Below are positions 1 through 7,633 of a stretch of DNA of 12,847 bases, one piece after another. The stretch is from an uncultured Christensenella sp. (GTDB taxonomy: Bacteria; Bacillota; Clostridia; Christensenellales; Pumilibacteraceae). The translations under genes were made by a program, and so were the position numbers. The DNA lies in assembly GCA_910585055.1 (NCBI GenBank), contig CAJUBY010000050.1:1-12847 (forward strand), given 5' to 3'. Positions within the stretch are counted from its first letter, which is position 1. Each line of letters starts with the position of its first letter. The notes below the pieces were generated by a model. The model made no database searches, was not told the DNA's origin, and saw nothing but the letters and a program-made list of their open reading frames with translations.

Positions 1-3000
1 TTCAGCCGTAACGATTCCCAGGTCAGCGATTATACTGCCGGTGCGGATGGATTTAACGCCACTGTAAAACCGGACGCAGTCGGTACATACCGCCTGCAGC
101 TGAGATTCAATGCCTACGCTGCCGTCAATTACTGTTGGATCACATCGGACGAAGTCATTACCGTAACGTTCCGAGTAGTAACGGAAGGCGGAAAAGTCGA
201 GATCGTCGGCTTGAGTATAGGCGACTGGACTTATCTCGGCGACGCCAAAGAACCGTCGTCCAAGCTTTCGCCCGATGTCGGCGGTATCATAACGTATACT
301 TACGCATCCGCGGACAGACTCGATATAGATTCTATCCTTACCATGGGCGGAGCCGTTGACAACAGAGTTGTCGGCGCCGATGTGTGCGGAGATCTCGTAT
401 ACAACGGAACGGTGCCGCAGGACGCCGGATGGTATATCGTTTGCGCGTCGTATGCCGGAAGCGACGAGTATGCCGCCGCGGCAGCATATTACCTGTTCCG
501 GATCAATAAGTTTGCGGTTGGCGCGCCGGTGCTCGGAATAATAACCGAGGGCGAAAACAAAAACGATATGTTTACCGGCAGCAGGCTTTCCGCCGACGTT
601 ATGCACAATGCGCAAGCGTATATCACGTCGTTCGACGGCGACCGTTCGGCAATATCCGGCGGAACGCGCCTGTTCGTTACTAACGCGAACGTCGACGGCT
701 ATACGGTGCGTTTCGCGCTGCTTAACGGTTCCAACTATATGTGGGATGCCGACGATCTTGCAAAATATCCGGATATACAAACGGAGACCGTAAACGGAAC
801 TATCGTCGCCGTAATGCTTAAATGGCACGTTGCGCGAGCGGATGTCAACGACATAATCTGGAACGACAGTCTTATCTGGAACGAACAGAAACAGACTTAC
901 GAGCTTACTTACGGCGACGCATACAGCATTGCGGCGCGCGCTACTTATACGAATGCTGTAAGATATTTGTATGCCGCGGACAACGGTACGGATCCGTCAA
1001 ATATCACGGCATGGAGTACCGAACGTCCGTATGCCGCCGATAGATATTACATAAAGGCGGAATGCGACGGCAACGACAACTATGTTTCCGCAGTAGACTA
1101 CAGAAAGATATTTATAGATAAGGCGGTGCTTACAGCCGTTCCTTACGGAAGTATGGTGTACGGCGATAAATTTTCATTCGGAGTGTGCGATTTCGATCTG
1201 TTCGGATACGTCGATGCCGAAGACGCACGTATAACGCGCGATCCGGCGCTTATAAGATACTCGTTTGTCGACGGAACGTTGAATACAGACGCGCTCGACG
1301 CAAATCCGGGATATGCTTTGACAATGGCCGTAGACGGCGACGGATATGTTGTCGGCGTCACATCGCCTAACTATTACATCGTACTGCGTAACGGCGTTTT
1401 TGCGGTAGAACAAAAACGCGTGACGGTAGGTATAGGGTCCGGCGGCACAAGCGTCTATCTCGAAAATATCGATCCGAGCGGTGTAACGCTGACAGCCCTA
1501 AGCGGTTTGGACGGCGATCCGGACACCGCGCAGATAACAGAGCTTTTGAAAGTGGTGCTTGAGATCTCTGCGAAAAAGGGCGATACCGTCGGCAGATATA
1601 CCGTAAACGCGCGCAGCCTTAACGGTAACTATGCGGTGGAATTTATCGCAGGAGAGTATACGATCACCGAATTGCGTGTGCGGATAGAAATATCCGCAGG
1701 CGGCGGCGAGTACGAAGGCAATATAACCGAGGCGAAGGTCGAGCATATTTATACGGTAAACGCTGCCGAGAACAAGGATATAATAGGCAGCGTCGAACTG
1801 AAATTTTCGTACCGTTACAGCGGTAGATCTTACAGCGGCGTAGCGTATAACGGAGATGTTCCGCCGACGCTTGCCGGAACGTATATTGCGACGGTGACGG
1901 GGATCGTCAACGATTCGAATTATATCCTCGATCTGTCTGCGGGCGACGTGTCCGTGCCGTTCATAATTACCAAAAAGGTCATAGACGCCGGCAAACTCAA
2001 AGTCGATCCCAAACTATATACCGGCAGTCCTTTGATACCGGAAATAACAGACGGATATTACAATATAAACGGCGAAACCATATATACCGTACTTCCGCAC
2101 GGGGATTTTGTGGACGGCGGAACTTATACGTTTACGCTCGAACTCACGGACGAGTACAATTACAAGTGGCTTGCTTCCGATGTGGCTGTACGCGATATGA
2201 ATTTCGTGATAGCCAAAGCGGATAACTCGCTTGTGGCAGCCGAGCCGGGCGACGTGCCGGTCATCGAAATAAAAGGCTGGACATTCGGTAAATTCGATGC
2301 CGACGTCAATATGCCCGAGGCAAACGTTAAGTACGGAAACGAGCTTATCGTGTTTACTTACGCTCCGGACCGCAACGGACCGTATACGACGGCAATCCCG
2401 TCTAACGGAAAAGCCGGCGATTATTGGGTACGTGTGACCGTACGGGAAACGGCTAACTATAACGAGTTCGTGAGCGAGCCGTTTATGTTCACCATCGATA
2501 AACTTCGTCTGACTGCTCCTACTTTGGAAACCGTTACGGAAGGTAAGGGCAAGAACGACGTTTATACGGGCGGAGAATTAAGTTCGCTCGTGCTTGGGTT
2601 CGACAGCGTTCTCATGGGTGTGTATTACGACGGCAGTGTTAATCTCAACGGCAGCAAAGTGACCGTGTTTGCGGTAAATGCCGGATATTACGAAGTGAAA
2701 ATTTCCGTAAAGGATCCCGTCAATTACCGCTGGGCGGACGGCACGCAATGCGACGAGAACGGCAATGCGGTATTGTCCTGGACGGTAGCGCGTAAAAAAG
2801 TCGCAAAACCCGTTCACAATTCCGATATGCTGATAGTAAACGGCAGTATCCTCGAGTACATACCCAACGGCTTTGACGGCAAGATCATGAACATCACCGA
2901 CAATAAGTCGGGATACGGCGGAACGTTCACGGCTACGGTAACGCTTGCGGATACGGATAACTACGAATGGTCGGACGGCTCGACGGACGCGCTCAAGTTC

Positions 3001-3150
3001 ACGTGGAAAGTGGTGGGATCTCATACCGTATTTATCGCGGTCATAGCTTCGCTCTCCGGCGTAGCCGGAGCGCTGGGTATAGTCGCTTTGGTGCAGTTCC
3101 TGCGGTACAGAAAGAAAAAGAAAGCCGAAAACGGCAAAGGGGTGGCGTAA
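1..3150 (+). CDS. Large Ig-like/MBG-type repeat surface protein with C-terminal membrane anchor (5' end outside window)
   Basis: The frame is open from base 1, so at least 1049 residues are visible and the true start and any signal peptide lie upstream; the TTG at 211 is internal. The protein is a chain of beta-rich modules of the bacterial Ig-like/MBG style: recurring NY..., YGD, AGxYYV/GTYT and IxKA/WxVAR boundary motifs. Two modules are clearly related, about residues 170-280 and 834-932, sharing TEGxxKND(M/V)(F/Y)TG near the start and W(H/T)VAR at the end. Residues about 1009-1034 form one hydrophobic helix, followed by an Arg/Lys-rich tail (RYRKKKK), so the repeats should lie outside the membrane and the tail in the cytoplasm. 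No LPXTG motif is present. Such proteins often act as adhesins or wall-associated scaffolds, but no specific ligand can be named. The stop overlaps the next start by one base, so the two genes are probably co-translated. Confidence 0.85.
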   Translation, partial: FSRNDSQVSDYTAGADGFNATVKPDAVGTYRLQLRFNAYAAVNYCWITSDEVITVTFRVVTEGGKVEIVGLSIGDWTYLGDAKEPSSKLSPDVGGIITYTYASADRLDIDSILTMGGAVDNRVVGADVCGDLVYNGTVPQDAGWYIVCASYAGSDEYAAAAAYYLFRINKFAVGAPVLGIITEGENKNDMFTGSRLSADVMHNAQAYITSFDGDRSAISGGTRLFVTNANVDGYTVRFALLNGSNYMWDADDLAKYPDIQTETVNGTIVAVMLKWHVARADVNDIIWNDSLIWNEQKQTYELTYGDAYSIAARATYTNAVRYLYAADNGTDPSNITAWSTERPYAADRYYIKAECDGNDNYVSAVDYRKIFIDKAVLTAVPYGSMVYGDKFSFGVCDFDLFGYVDAEDARITRDPALIRYSFVDGTLNTDALDANPGYALTMAVDGDGYVVGVTSPNYYIVLRNGVFAVEQKRVTVGIGSGGTSVYLENIDPSGVTLTALSGLDGDPDTAQITELLKVVLEISAKKGDTVGRYTVNARSLNGNYAVEFIAGEYTITELRVRIEISAGGGEYEGNITEAKVEHIYTVNAAENKDIIGSVELKFSYRYSGRSYSGVAYNGDVPPTLAGTYIATVTGIVNDSNYILDLSAGDVSVPFIITKKVIDAGKLKVDPKLYTGSPLIPEITDGYYNINGETIYTVLPHGDFVDGGTYTFTLELTDEYNYKWLASDVAVRDMNFVIAKADNSLVAAEPGDVPVIEIKGWTFGKFDADVNMPEANVKYGNELIVFTYAPDRNGPYTTAIPSNGKAGDYWVRVTVRETANYNEFVSEPFMFTIDKLRLTAPTLETVTEGKGKNDVYTGGELSSLVLGFDSVLMGVYYDGSVNLNGSKVTVFAVNAGYYEVKISVKDPVNYRWADGTQCDENGNAVLSWTVARKKVAKPVHNSDMLIVNGSILEYIPNGFDGKIMNITDNKSGYGGTFTATVTLADTDNYEWSDGSTDALKFTWKVVGSHTVFIAVIASLSGVAGALGIVALVQFLRYRKKKKAENGKGVA

Positions 3151-4673
3151 TGATGGTCAACAACTGGTTTATATCGGCAGGGCTGTTTTCGCCCGGTCAG
3201 ATCGCTGCTATCGTGATAGTTTCCGTTTTGCTCGCCGCCGCAGTAGGGGTCAATATTTGGCTGATTTTTTTGATCCGAAAGCGCGGCGCGCATAAGATGT
3301 ACAACGAGCAGATGAACAAGCAGCGCGAAGCGCTTATGAACAGATTGGCGGCTATGCGTGCCGGTGCGCCGGCGGAAAGATCCGGGTTTACTTTTCCGAT
3401 GATGTTCGGCGCATACGGCAAAGACGAGGAAAAAGCCAAGGCGGAAGAAGCCGCGGAAGCTGCCGAGATCGCGGAAGAAGAAAAAATCGCGGAAACAGCC
3501 GACGAAGCCGACGAGGACGAGGAAGAAGATCTGCTCGATCTGGAGATCGTGGAAAACGGCAGGGTCGTACGTTACGACCGCAGTTATACGGCGCGGATTA
3601 TACAGTCCGACAACGATCTTAAGGGCAGATATTCAGAGTTGAAAAACTATATCATGTCTTATAAGGGCATGAGATCGCGTATCAGTTGGAAAAAAGAGAT
3701 ATTCCATATCGGCAGGAAGAATATAGCAAGTTTCGTAGTGCGCGGCAAAACGCTTTGCATATGCCTTGCTACCGATCCCAAGATGTTCGACGGGACAAAA
3801 TATAAAGTCGACGATCTTTCGCTGCGCAGCAAAAAGAACAAAATGCCGTGCCGGTTCCGTATCACGAGCGACCGCAAAACGTATTACGCAAAGGAACTTG
3901 TCGATATTGTTGCAGCCGGCTTCGGCATAGACAGAACACTTACGTATACGCCGCAAGATTACACATTGCCGTATAAATCGACGGAAGCGCTTGTCAAACG
4001 CAGGCTGATAAAGGTCTTGGGCGACAGCATACCCGATTTTGCAAAAGAGGACGCTTTGGCGGCGGCAAAGCGTATACATTACAACCGCAGTTTCGAAGCG
4101 CGCATAATACAATGCGACGAGGAACTCAAAGGGTATTATTCGACGCTCAAAAACTACTTGCTTTCTTATAGCGGCGTATCCGTCAACAACACGTGGAAAA
4201 AGGAAACGTATACGGCAAATAAAAGGGTTTACGCAGTGTTCGTCATACGCGGCAAAACGCTGTGCCTGTGTCTTGCGCTCGATCCACAACAGTTCGTCGG
4301 GACCAAATACAACGTCGAGAACTTGGGCGCGCGCGTCAAAAACACCAAAACTCCTACGCTGTTCCGTGTAAAAAGCGCACGAAAGATAAATTACGCAAAA
4401 CAGCTCATCGATAAAATGTTTGCGGAAACAGGCATTCCGAAGACAGAAAGGCAGGACGTCAATTACGTGGTCCCGTTCACGTCGACAGATACTCTTGTGC
4501 GCCGCGGACTGATAAAAGTGGTGACCCTGTCTAAAAAGAAAGAGGAGAACGCGGACGTTCCCTATACCGACGGCTTTGCCGGCGGCGTATCTGAAAGTGC
4601 GCGGCAGACCGATGATAACGGCGGCGTCCAAAGCGAACAGAGCGTTGCGGAAGCTGCCGCAACTGCGGAATAA
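3150..4673 (+). CDS. Membrane-anchored protein with two tandem copies of an unrecognised ~150-residue domain
   Basis: 507 residues from the ATG at 3150, which overlaps the upstream stop (TAATG); the ATG at 3153 is an alternative. AAAGGGG sits about 7 bases upstream. A transmembrane helix (about residues 18-42) is followed by RKRGAHK, which by the positive-inside rule puts the C-terminal bulk in the cytoplasm. Residues about 91-137 are very Glu/Ala-rich. Two homologous domains follow, residues about 141-290 and 308-458. Both contain YxRS(Y/F)xARIIQ, K(G)xYSxLKNYxxSY, WKKE, V(V/I)RGKTLCxCLAxDP, F(D/V)GTKYxV, YAKxL(V/I)D and (R)RxLIKV. The tail (459-507) is acidic and Ala-rich. I do not recognise the domain as a named family, and no catalytic motif is evident; the conserved KTLC and basic residues could be a binding surface. 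The coupling with the upstream protein suggests the two work together at the envelope. Confidence 0.85.
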   Translation: MMVNNWFISAGLFSPGQIAAIVIVSVLLAAAVGVNIWLIFLIRKRGAHKMYNEQMNKQREALMNRLAAMRAGAPAERSGFTFPMMFGAYGKDEEKAKAEEAAEAAEIAEEEKIAETADEADEDEEEDLLDLEIVENGRVVRYDRSYTARIIQSDNDLKGRYSELKNYIMSYKGMRSRISWKKEIFHIGRKNIASFVVRGKTLCICLATDPKMFDGTKYKVDDLSLRSKKNKMPCRFRITSDRKTYYAKELVDIVAAGFGIDRTLTYTPQDYTLPYKSTEALVKRRLIKVLGDSIPDFAKEDALAAAKRIHYNRSFEARIIQCDEELKGYYSTLKNYLLSYSGVSVNNTWKKETYTANKRVYAVFVIRGKTLCLCLALDPQQFVGTKYNVENLGARVKNTKTPTLFRVKSARKINYAKQLIDKMFAETGIPKTERQDVNYVVPFTSTDTLVRRGLIKVVTLSKKKEENADVPYTDGFAGGVSESARQTDDNGGVQSEQSVAEAAATAE

Positions 4674-4725
4674 TGCCGATCAAGCTTACGGTCGTTATGT
4701 AAATACGATATATGGGCATATGTGC

Positions 4726-4762
4726 AATCGGGCGTGCGTAAAAGTTCGCCCGATTTGATTTT
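4726..4762 (+). terminator. Rho-independent terminator after the membrane-protein pair
   Basis: A perfect 9-bp stem, AATCGGGCG (4726-4734) with CGCCCGATT (4747-4755), has a 12-base loop and is followed by a T-rich run (TGATTTTG). It separates the envelope gene pair from the dnaA promoter. Confidence 0.8.
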
Positions 4763-4797
4763 GCTGTCGGGGTGCAAAGTCGTTTACTGTCAAACAC

Positions 4798-4826
4798 TTG
4801 CATTTGTACGCCGATTACTGTATAAT
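4798..4826 (+). promoter_or_regulatory. Sigma-A promoter of dnaA
   Basis: The -35 is TTGCAT (4798-4803) and the -10 is a perfect TATAAT (4821-4826), separated by exactly 17 bases. The transcript would begin near 4833, giving a leader of only about 14 bases that holds the GGAG SD (4836-4839). The -35 is embedded in a 13-base word also found at the rpsF promoter. Confidence 0.85.
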
Positions 4827-4846
4827 ACAATCATCGGAGAATACAC

Positions 4847-6199
4847 ATGAAAGATATATCGGCAGTTTGGCAGGAAATGTTGTCCATAATGGAAGTCGAA
4901 ACTCATTCGTTGGGCTTCGACGTTTGGATCCGTCCGATGCATCCCATAAGAGTGGAGGACGATATTTTGGTGCTGTGCGCGCCTACTGCCGAATCCAAAG
5001 GCGAAGTTGTTGCCAGATACTTGCCTCTTTTAAAACGCGCGTTGCGCGAGATAGAGGGCGCGCCTGCCGAAATAGTTATCGTTTCCGAAGACGAGATACC
5101 TCAGCCTGCTGCGGAGACTATGCGCGAAGAAAAGATATTGGAAGAAGAGCGTCCCAAAGCCTCGGACAGGTGTTTGCTGGATCCGAAATATAATTTTTCG
5201 GATTTTGTAGTGGGCGAGTGTAACAGGCTTGCGTACGCTAGCGCGCTCGCCGTAGCGGAAGCGCCCGGGCAAAAATTCAATCCGCTGTTTATTTACGGCG
5301 ATGTCGGTCTCGGCAAGACGCATATCATGCAGGCTATAGGCAACGATCTGCGTCTTACACGTCCGCACTGCAAAATGCTTTACGTTTCGATGATAACGTT
5401 TATCAACGAATTTATCGCGTCTATTCACGGCGTGCACGGCGTAAATAATCAGTCGTTCCGGGATAAGTTCCGTAATCTCGATCTGTTAATGATAGACGAC
5501 GTACAGTTTTTGAGCAAAAAGCAGTCCACACAGGACGAGATCTTTCATTTATTCGAAGACCTTAAAAGCGCCGGTAAGCAAATGGTGTTTACGTCCGACC
5601 GCCGTCCTCAGGATATCCCCGATCTGGATGAACGTGTGAGATCGCGATTCGCATCGAGTATGATAGTGGATATACAGGCGCCGGATCTGGAAACGCGTAT
5701 AGCCATATTGCAGAAAAAGTCTCAGAAAGAAAAGAAAAATATAGGGATCGAAGAACTGACGTTTATCGCAGAGCGCGTTACGAGCAACATTAGGGAAATG
5801 GAAGGCGTTTTGACAAAGATTCTGTTTCTGTCTACGTTGTACGATCGAAAAGTGGATCTTGCGATATGTCAGGAAGCGCTTAAAGACTATCTTGTTCAAG
5901 AGTGCGACGATATTTCGGTGGACGAAATAATAGACTGCGCGTGTAAATATTTTAACGTTCAGAAGTCGGAAGTGGTGGGCAAACGCAAAAACAAGGATGT
6001 TGTAGTGCCGCGTCAGATCGCCATATATCTTATAAACGAGTTTACGAATATCCCGTTGAGTTCGATAGGCAGTTATTTCGGCGGCAGAGAACATACAACC
6101 GTCATGTACGCCCGAGATAAAATAACATCGCTCATAAATACAGATACGAAAATCAGAACAGCGGTCAACGATATAAAAGCTATGATATTGCGTAAATAA
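4847..6199 (+). CDS. dnaA: Chromosomal replication initiator protein DnaA
   Basis: 450 residues, the usual length for Firmicutes DnaA. Domain I (about 1-80) is the helicase/partner-interaction domain, joined by a short acidic linker (about 85-120). Domain III is the AAA+ ATPase, with Walker A GDVGLGKT at residues 151-158, Walker B LLMIDD at 213-218 and the arginine-finger region ERVRSRF after it. Domain IV carries the DnaA-box-binding signature IGSYFGGREHTT at 407-418. DnaA-ATP binds DnaA boxes at oriC, melts the origin and loads the helicase. The ATG at 4847 has GGAG seven bases upstream. dnaN is not the next gene, and I found no TTATNCACA-like clusters in the flanking gaps. No clear terminator follows. 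Confidence 0.98.
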   Translation: MKDISAVWQEMLSIMEVETHSLGFDVWIRPMHPIRVEDDILVLCAPTAESKGEVVARYLPLLKRALREIEGAPAEIVIVSEDEIPQPAAETMREEKILEEERPKASDRCLLDPKYNFSDFVVGECNRLAYASALAVAEAPGQKFNPLFIYGDVGLGKTHIMQAIGNDLRLTRPHCKMLYVSMITFINEFIASIHGVHGVNNQSFRDKFRNLDLLMIDDVQFLSKKQSTQDEIFHLFEDLKSAGKQMVFTSDRRPQDIPDLDERVRSRFASSMIVDIQAPDLETRIAILQKKSQKEKKNIGIEELTFIAERVTSNIREMEGVLTKILFLSTLYDRKVDLAICQEALKDYLVQECDDISVDEIIDCACKYFNVQKSEVVGKRKNKDVVVPRQIAIYLINEFTNIPLSSIGSYFGGREHTTVMYARDKITSLINTDTKIRTAVNDIKAMILRK

Positions 6200-6294
6200 A
6201 AATACGTTTGCGTATCGGCGGTGGGGTGTTGTACGGATCTTGCGGCGGTACCGTTATGTCATTTGATACAAGAAGCTAAAATCGCAGCACGGTC

Positions 6295-6307
6295 GTTTTG
6301 CCAAAAC
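6295..6307. promoter_or_regulatory. Inverted repeat next to the -35 of the DUF1934 promoter (candidate operator)
   Basis: GTTTTG-C-CAAAAC is a perfect 6+6 inverted repeat with one central base, ending two bases before the TTGACA -35 element. The position fits binding by a dimeric regulator, but no family can be assigned. The rest of the 146-base gap from 6200 shows no terminator or RNA gene. Confidence 0.35.
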
Positions 6308-6309
6308 TG

Positions 6310-6338
6310 TTGACATATGCGTCAAATAGGTGTAGAAT
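6310..6338 (+). promoter_or_regulatory. Strong sigma-A promoter, apparently giving a leaderless mRNA
   Basis: A consensus -35 TTGACA (6310-6315), a 17-base spacer and the -10 TAGAAT (6333-6338). Only seven bases separate the -10 from the ATG at 6346, so the expected transcription start coincides with the A of the start codon. Confidence 0.8.
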
Positions 6339-6345
6339 ATATACT

Positions 6346-6750
6346 ATGGACAGTACAGTACCCCGAAGTACCGTGCCTATTCCGGTAGCGGTCACGGTCG
6401 CATCCGATAAAGAGCCGGTAGAATGCTCCGGCATTCTTAAGGAGTATTCCCACGGGTTTGAATTGGGATTTTCGATCAAGAACGATAAGTTCTCGGTTTT
6501 GCATACCGCGGAAAGCACGCGTGTAACTGCCGCAGGCGAATTGTCGTACGATATTCAGCTTATGTCCGGCGAAACGTCGGCAGTGCTCGAAACACCGTTC
6601 GGCAAAATTAGATTTTCCGTTAAAACTCTCGTGCGCGACATTGTTCGCAGCGAAAATTCGTTAAAAATACTGCTTAAATATATCCTTTTTTCCGAAACGG
6701 CGGGGGAAATAGAACGCACCGTGGATATAGCGGCGCGGTTTTTGCATTGA
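6346..6750 (+). CDS. DUF1934 / YwiB-like beta-barrel protein
   Basis: 134 residues from the ATG at 6346. The in-frame TTG at 6298 lies upstream of the promoter and cannot be the start of this transcript. The pattern fits the small calycin-like beta-barrel DUF1934 (YwiB) family: alternating strands, a central SGETSAVLETPFGKIRFSV stretch similar to the family's Y-x-T-x-x-G box, and a C-terminal I...DI-type strand. Family members are cytoplasmic and of unknown function. No SD precedes the ATG; the mRNA probably starts at the ATG itself. The MBL-fold gene follows after 21 bases and is probably co-transcribed. The family call rests on pattern and length and is moderate. Confidence 0.75.
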   Translation: MDSTVPRSTVPIPVAVTVASDKEPVECSGILKEYSHGFELGFSIKNDKFSVLHTAESTRVTAAGELSYDIQLMSGETSAVLETPFGKIRFSVKTLVRDIVRSENSLKILLKYILFSETAGEIERTVDIAARFLH

Positions 6751-6771
6751 ATCAAGAGGTAAATTAAAACA

Positions 6772-7428
6772 ATGAAGATCAAGTGGCTGGGACATTCGTC
6801 ATTTTTGCTCACCGAAAGTACGGGTATTACCGTTTTGACCGATCCGTTCGATCCCGATACGGTCGGATACGATTTCGAATCGCGTGATGCGGACATCGTT
6901 ACGGTTTCCCACGGACATTCCGACCATAATTACTTAAAGGGCGTAAAATCGTATAAGCAGATATACGATACTGCCGGCAAATTCGAATACGAAGGCAGAG
7001 TCCACGTGACCGGCATTCAGGCTTTTCACGACGAGTGCGAGGGCGGAAAACGCGGAAAAAATATAATATACAAATTCGGCATGGACGGAGTGAACGTTTG
7101 TCATATGGGCGATATAGGCGAACCGTGCAGTCCCGAGCTTGTCGAACGTTTGCTACCCGTTAACGTGTTGCTTATCCCCGTCGGAGGGAATTACACTGTG
7201 GACGCAGGGGCGGCAAAGGAATATGTCGACAGGTTAATGCCCGATATAGTTATCCCCATGCATTATAAAATTCGGCATTGCGAGCTGGACATAGATAAAG
7301 TCGAACCGTTTGCGCGTATGTTCGACGACGAATGTGTAGAGGAAGATCTGTCGGAGCTCGATCTCGACCGCGCCGACTTTAACGAAAGTCCTACGCGTCT
7401 TATAATTTTGGAAAAGCAAGACCGATAA
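6772..7428 (+). CDS. MBL-fold (metallo-beta-lactamase superfamily) metal-dependent hydrolase
   Basis: 218 residues, the length of the small UPF0173/COG2220-type MBL proteins. It opens with KIKWLGHSSFLL and has the metal-binding motif HGHSDHN at residues 47-53 (HxHxDH), a further metal-ligand histidine in HMGD (H111, D114), the PVGGNYTVD loop, and PMHYK with H164. These supply the ligands for a two-metal centre, so it should be an active hydrolase. Relatives include lactonases and phosphodiesterase-like enzymes, and the substrate cannot be read from sequence. An AAGAGGT SD lies about 11 bases before the ATG. It shares an operon with the DUF1934-like gene. No terminator is evident downstream. 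Confidence 0.9.
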   Translation: MKIKWLGHSSFLLTESTGITVLTDPFDPDTVGYDFESRDADIVTVSHGHSDHNYLKGVKSYKQIYDTAGKFEYEGRVHVTGIQAFHDECEGGKRGKNIIYKFGMDGVNVCHMGDIGEPCSPELVERLLPVNVLLIPVGGNYTVDAGAAKEYVDRLMPDIVIPMHYKIRHCELDIDKVEPFARMFDDECVEEDLSELDLDRADFNESPTRLIILEKQDR

Positions 7429-7470
7429 ATACATTCGCCGCTGCCTGTTGCGACGCGTTTTATACGACAG

Positions 7471-7482
7471 TACAATATTGTA
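7471..7482. promoter_or_regulatory. 12-bp perfect palindrome upstream of the rpsF promoter
   Basis: TACAATATTGTA is a perfect palindrome located 33 bases before the rpsF -35. It could be an operator half-site pair, but AT-rich palindromes of this size also arise by chance. The rest of the 205-base gap between 7429 and 7633 holds the promoter and leader listed separately. Confidence 0.25.
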
Positions 7483-7514
7483 TATGTGATTTGCGATATG
7501 TTGCGGTCAAACGC

Positions 7515-7543
7515 TTGCCAAAGACGTTTTACAGTGATATAAT
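7515..7543 (+). promoter_or_regulatory. Extended -10 sigma-A promoter of the rpsF-ssb-rpsR operon
   Basis: The -35 is TTGCCA (7515-7520), the spacer is 17 bases, and the -10 is TATAAT (7538-7543) preceded by TGa (7535-7537), making an extended -10. The start should be near 7550, leaving a leader of about 84 bases. Confidence 0.85.
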
Positions 7544-7566
7544 CATACTTGCGGCTAAATATTTCA

Positions 7567-7621
7567 TGGTCGCATCCTTACTCGCCGACGGACATGCCGT
7601 CTGCAGGCGGGTCATAGACCA
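7567..7621 (+). promoter_or_regulatory. Structured rpsF 5' leader, candidate S6:S18 autoregulatory element
   Basis: The leader folds into a multi-part hairpin. The outer stem is TGGTC (7567-7571) with GACCA (7617-7621), the middle stem is CTCGCC (7581-7586) with GGCGGG (7606-7611, including one G-U pair), and the apical stem is GACGG (7587-7591) with CCGTC (7597-7601), with a TGCA bulge at 7602-7605. The outer stem ends just before the AAGGAGGG SD. Many bacteria have an rpsF leader bound by the S6:S18 complex; position and CCG-containing structure fit, but I cannot match the published consensus base for base. Confidence 0.55.
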
Positions 7622-7633
7622 CAAGGAGGGTAT

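Noticed and set aside
211..213. TTG as start of the large surface protein
   Set aside because: The same frame is open and of the same repeat composition back to base 1, so the gene begins outside the window.
3633..4631. 332-residue minus-strand ORF
   Set aside because: It is the complement of the duplicated-domain gene, which has an SD, a membrane helix and internal homology; the minus frame has no recognisable motif.
6204..6217. Short ATACG/CGTAT hairpin after dnaA as a terminator
   Set aside because: Five-bp stem with no T-run after it.
6298..6345. Longer DUF1934 ORF starting at TTG 6298
   Set aside because: The extension covers the -35 and -10 elements and has no SD; ATG 6346 fits better.
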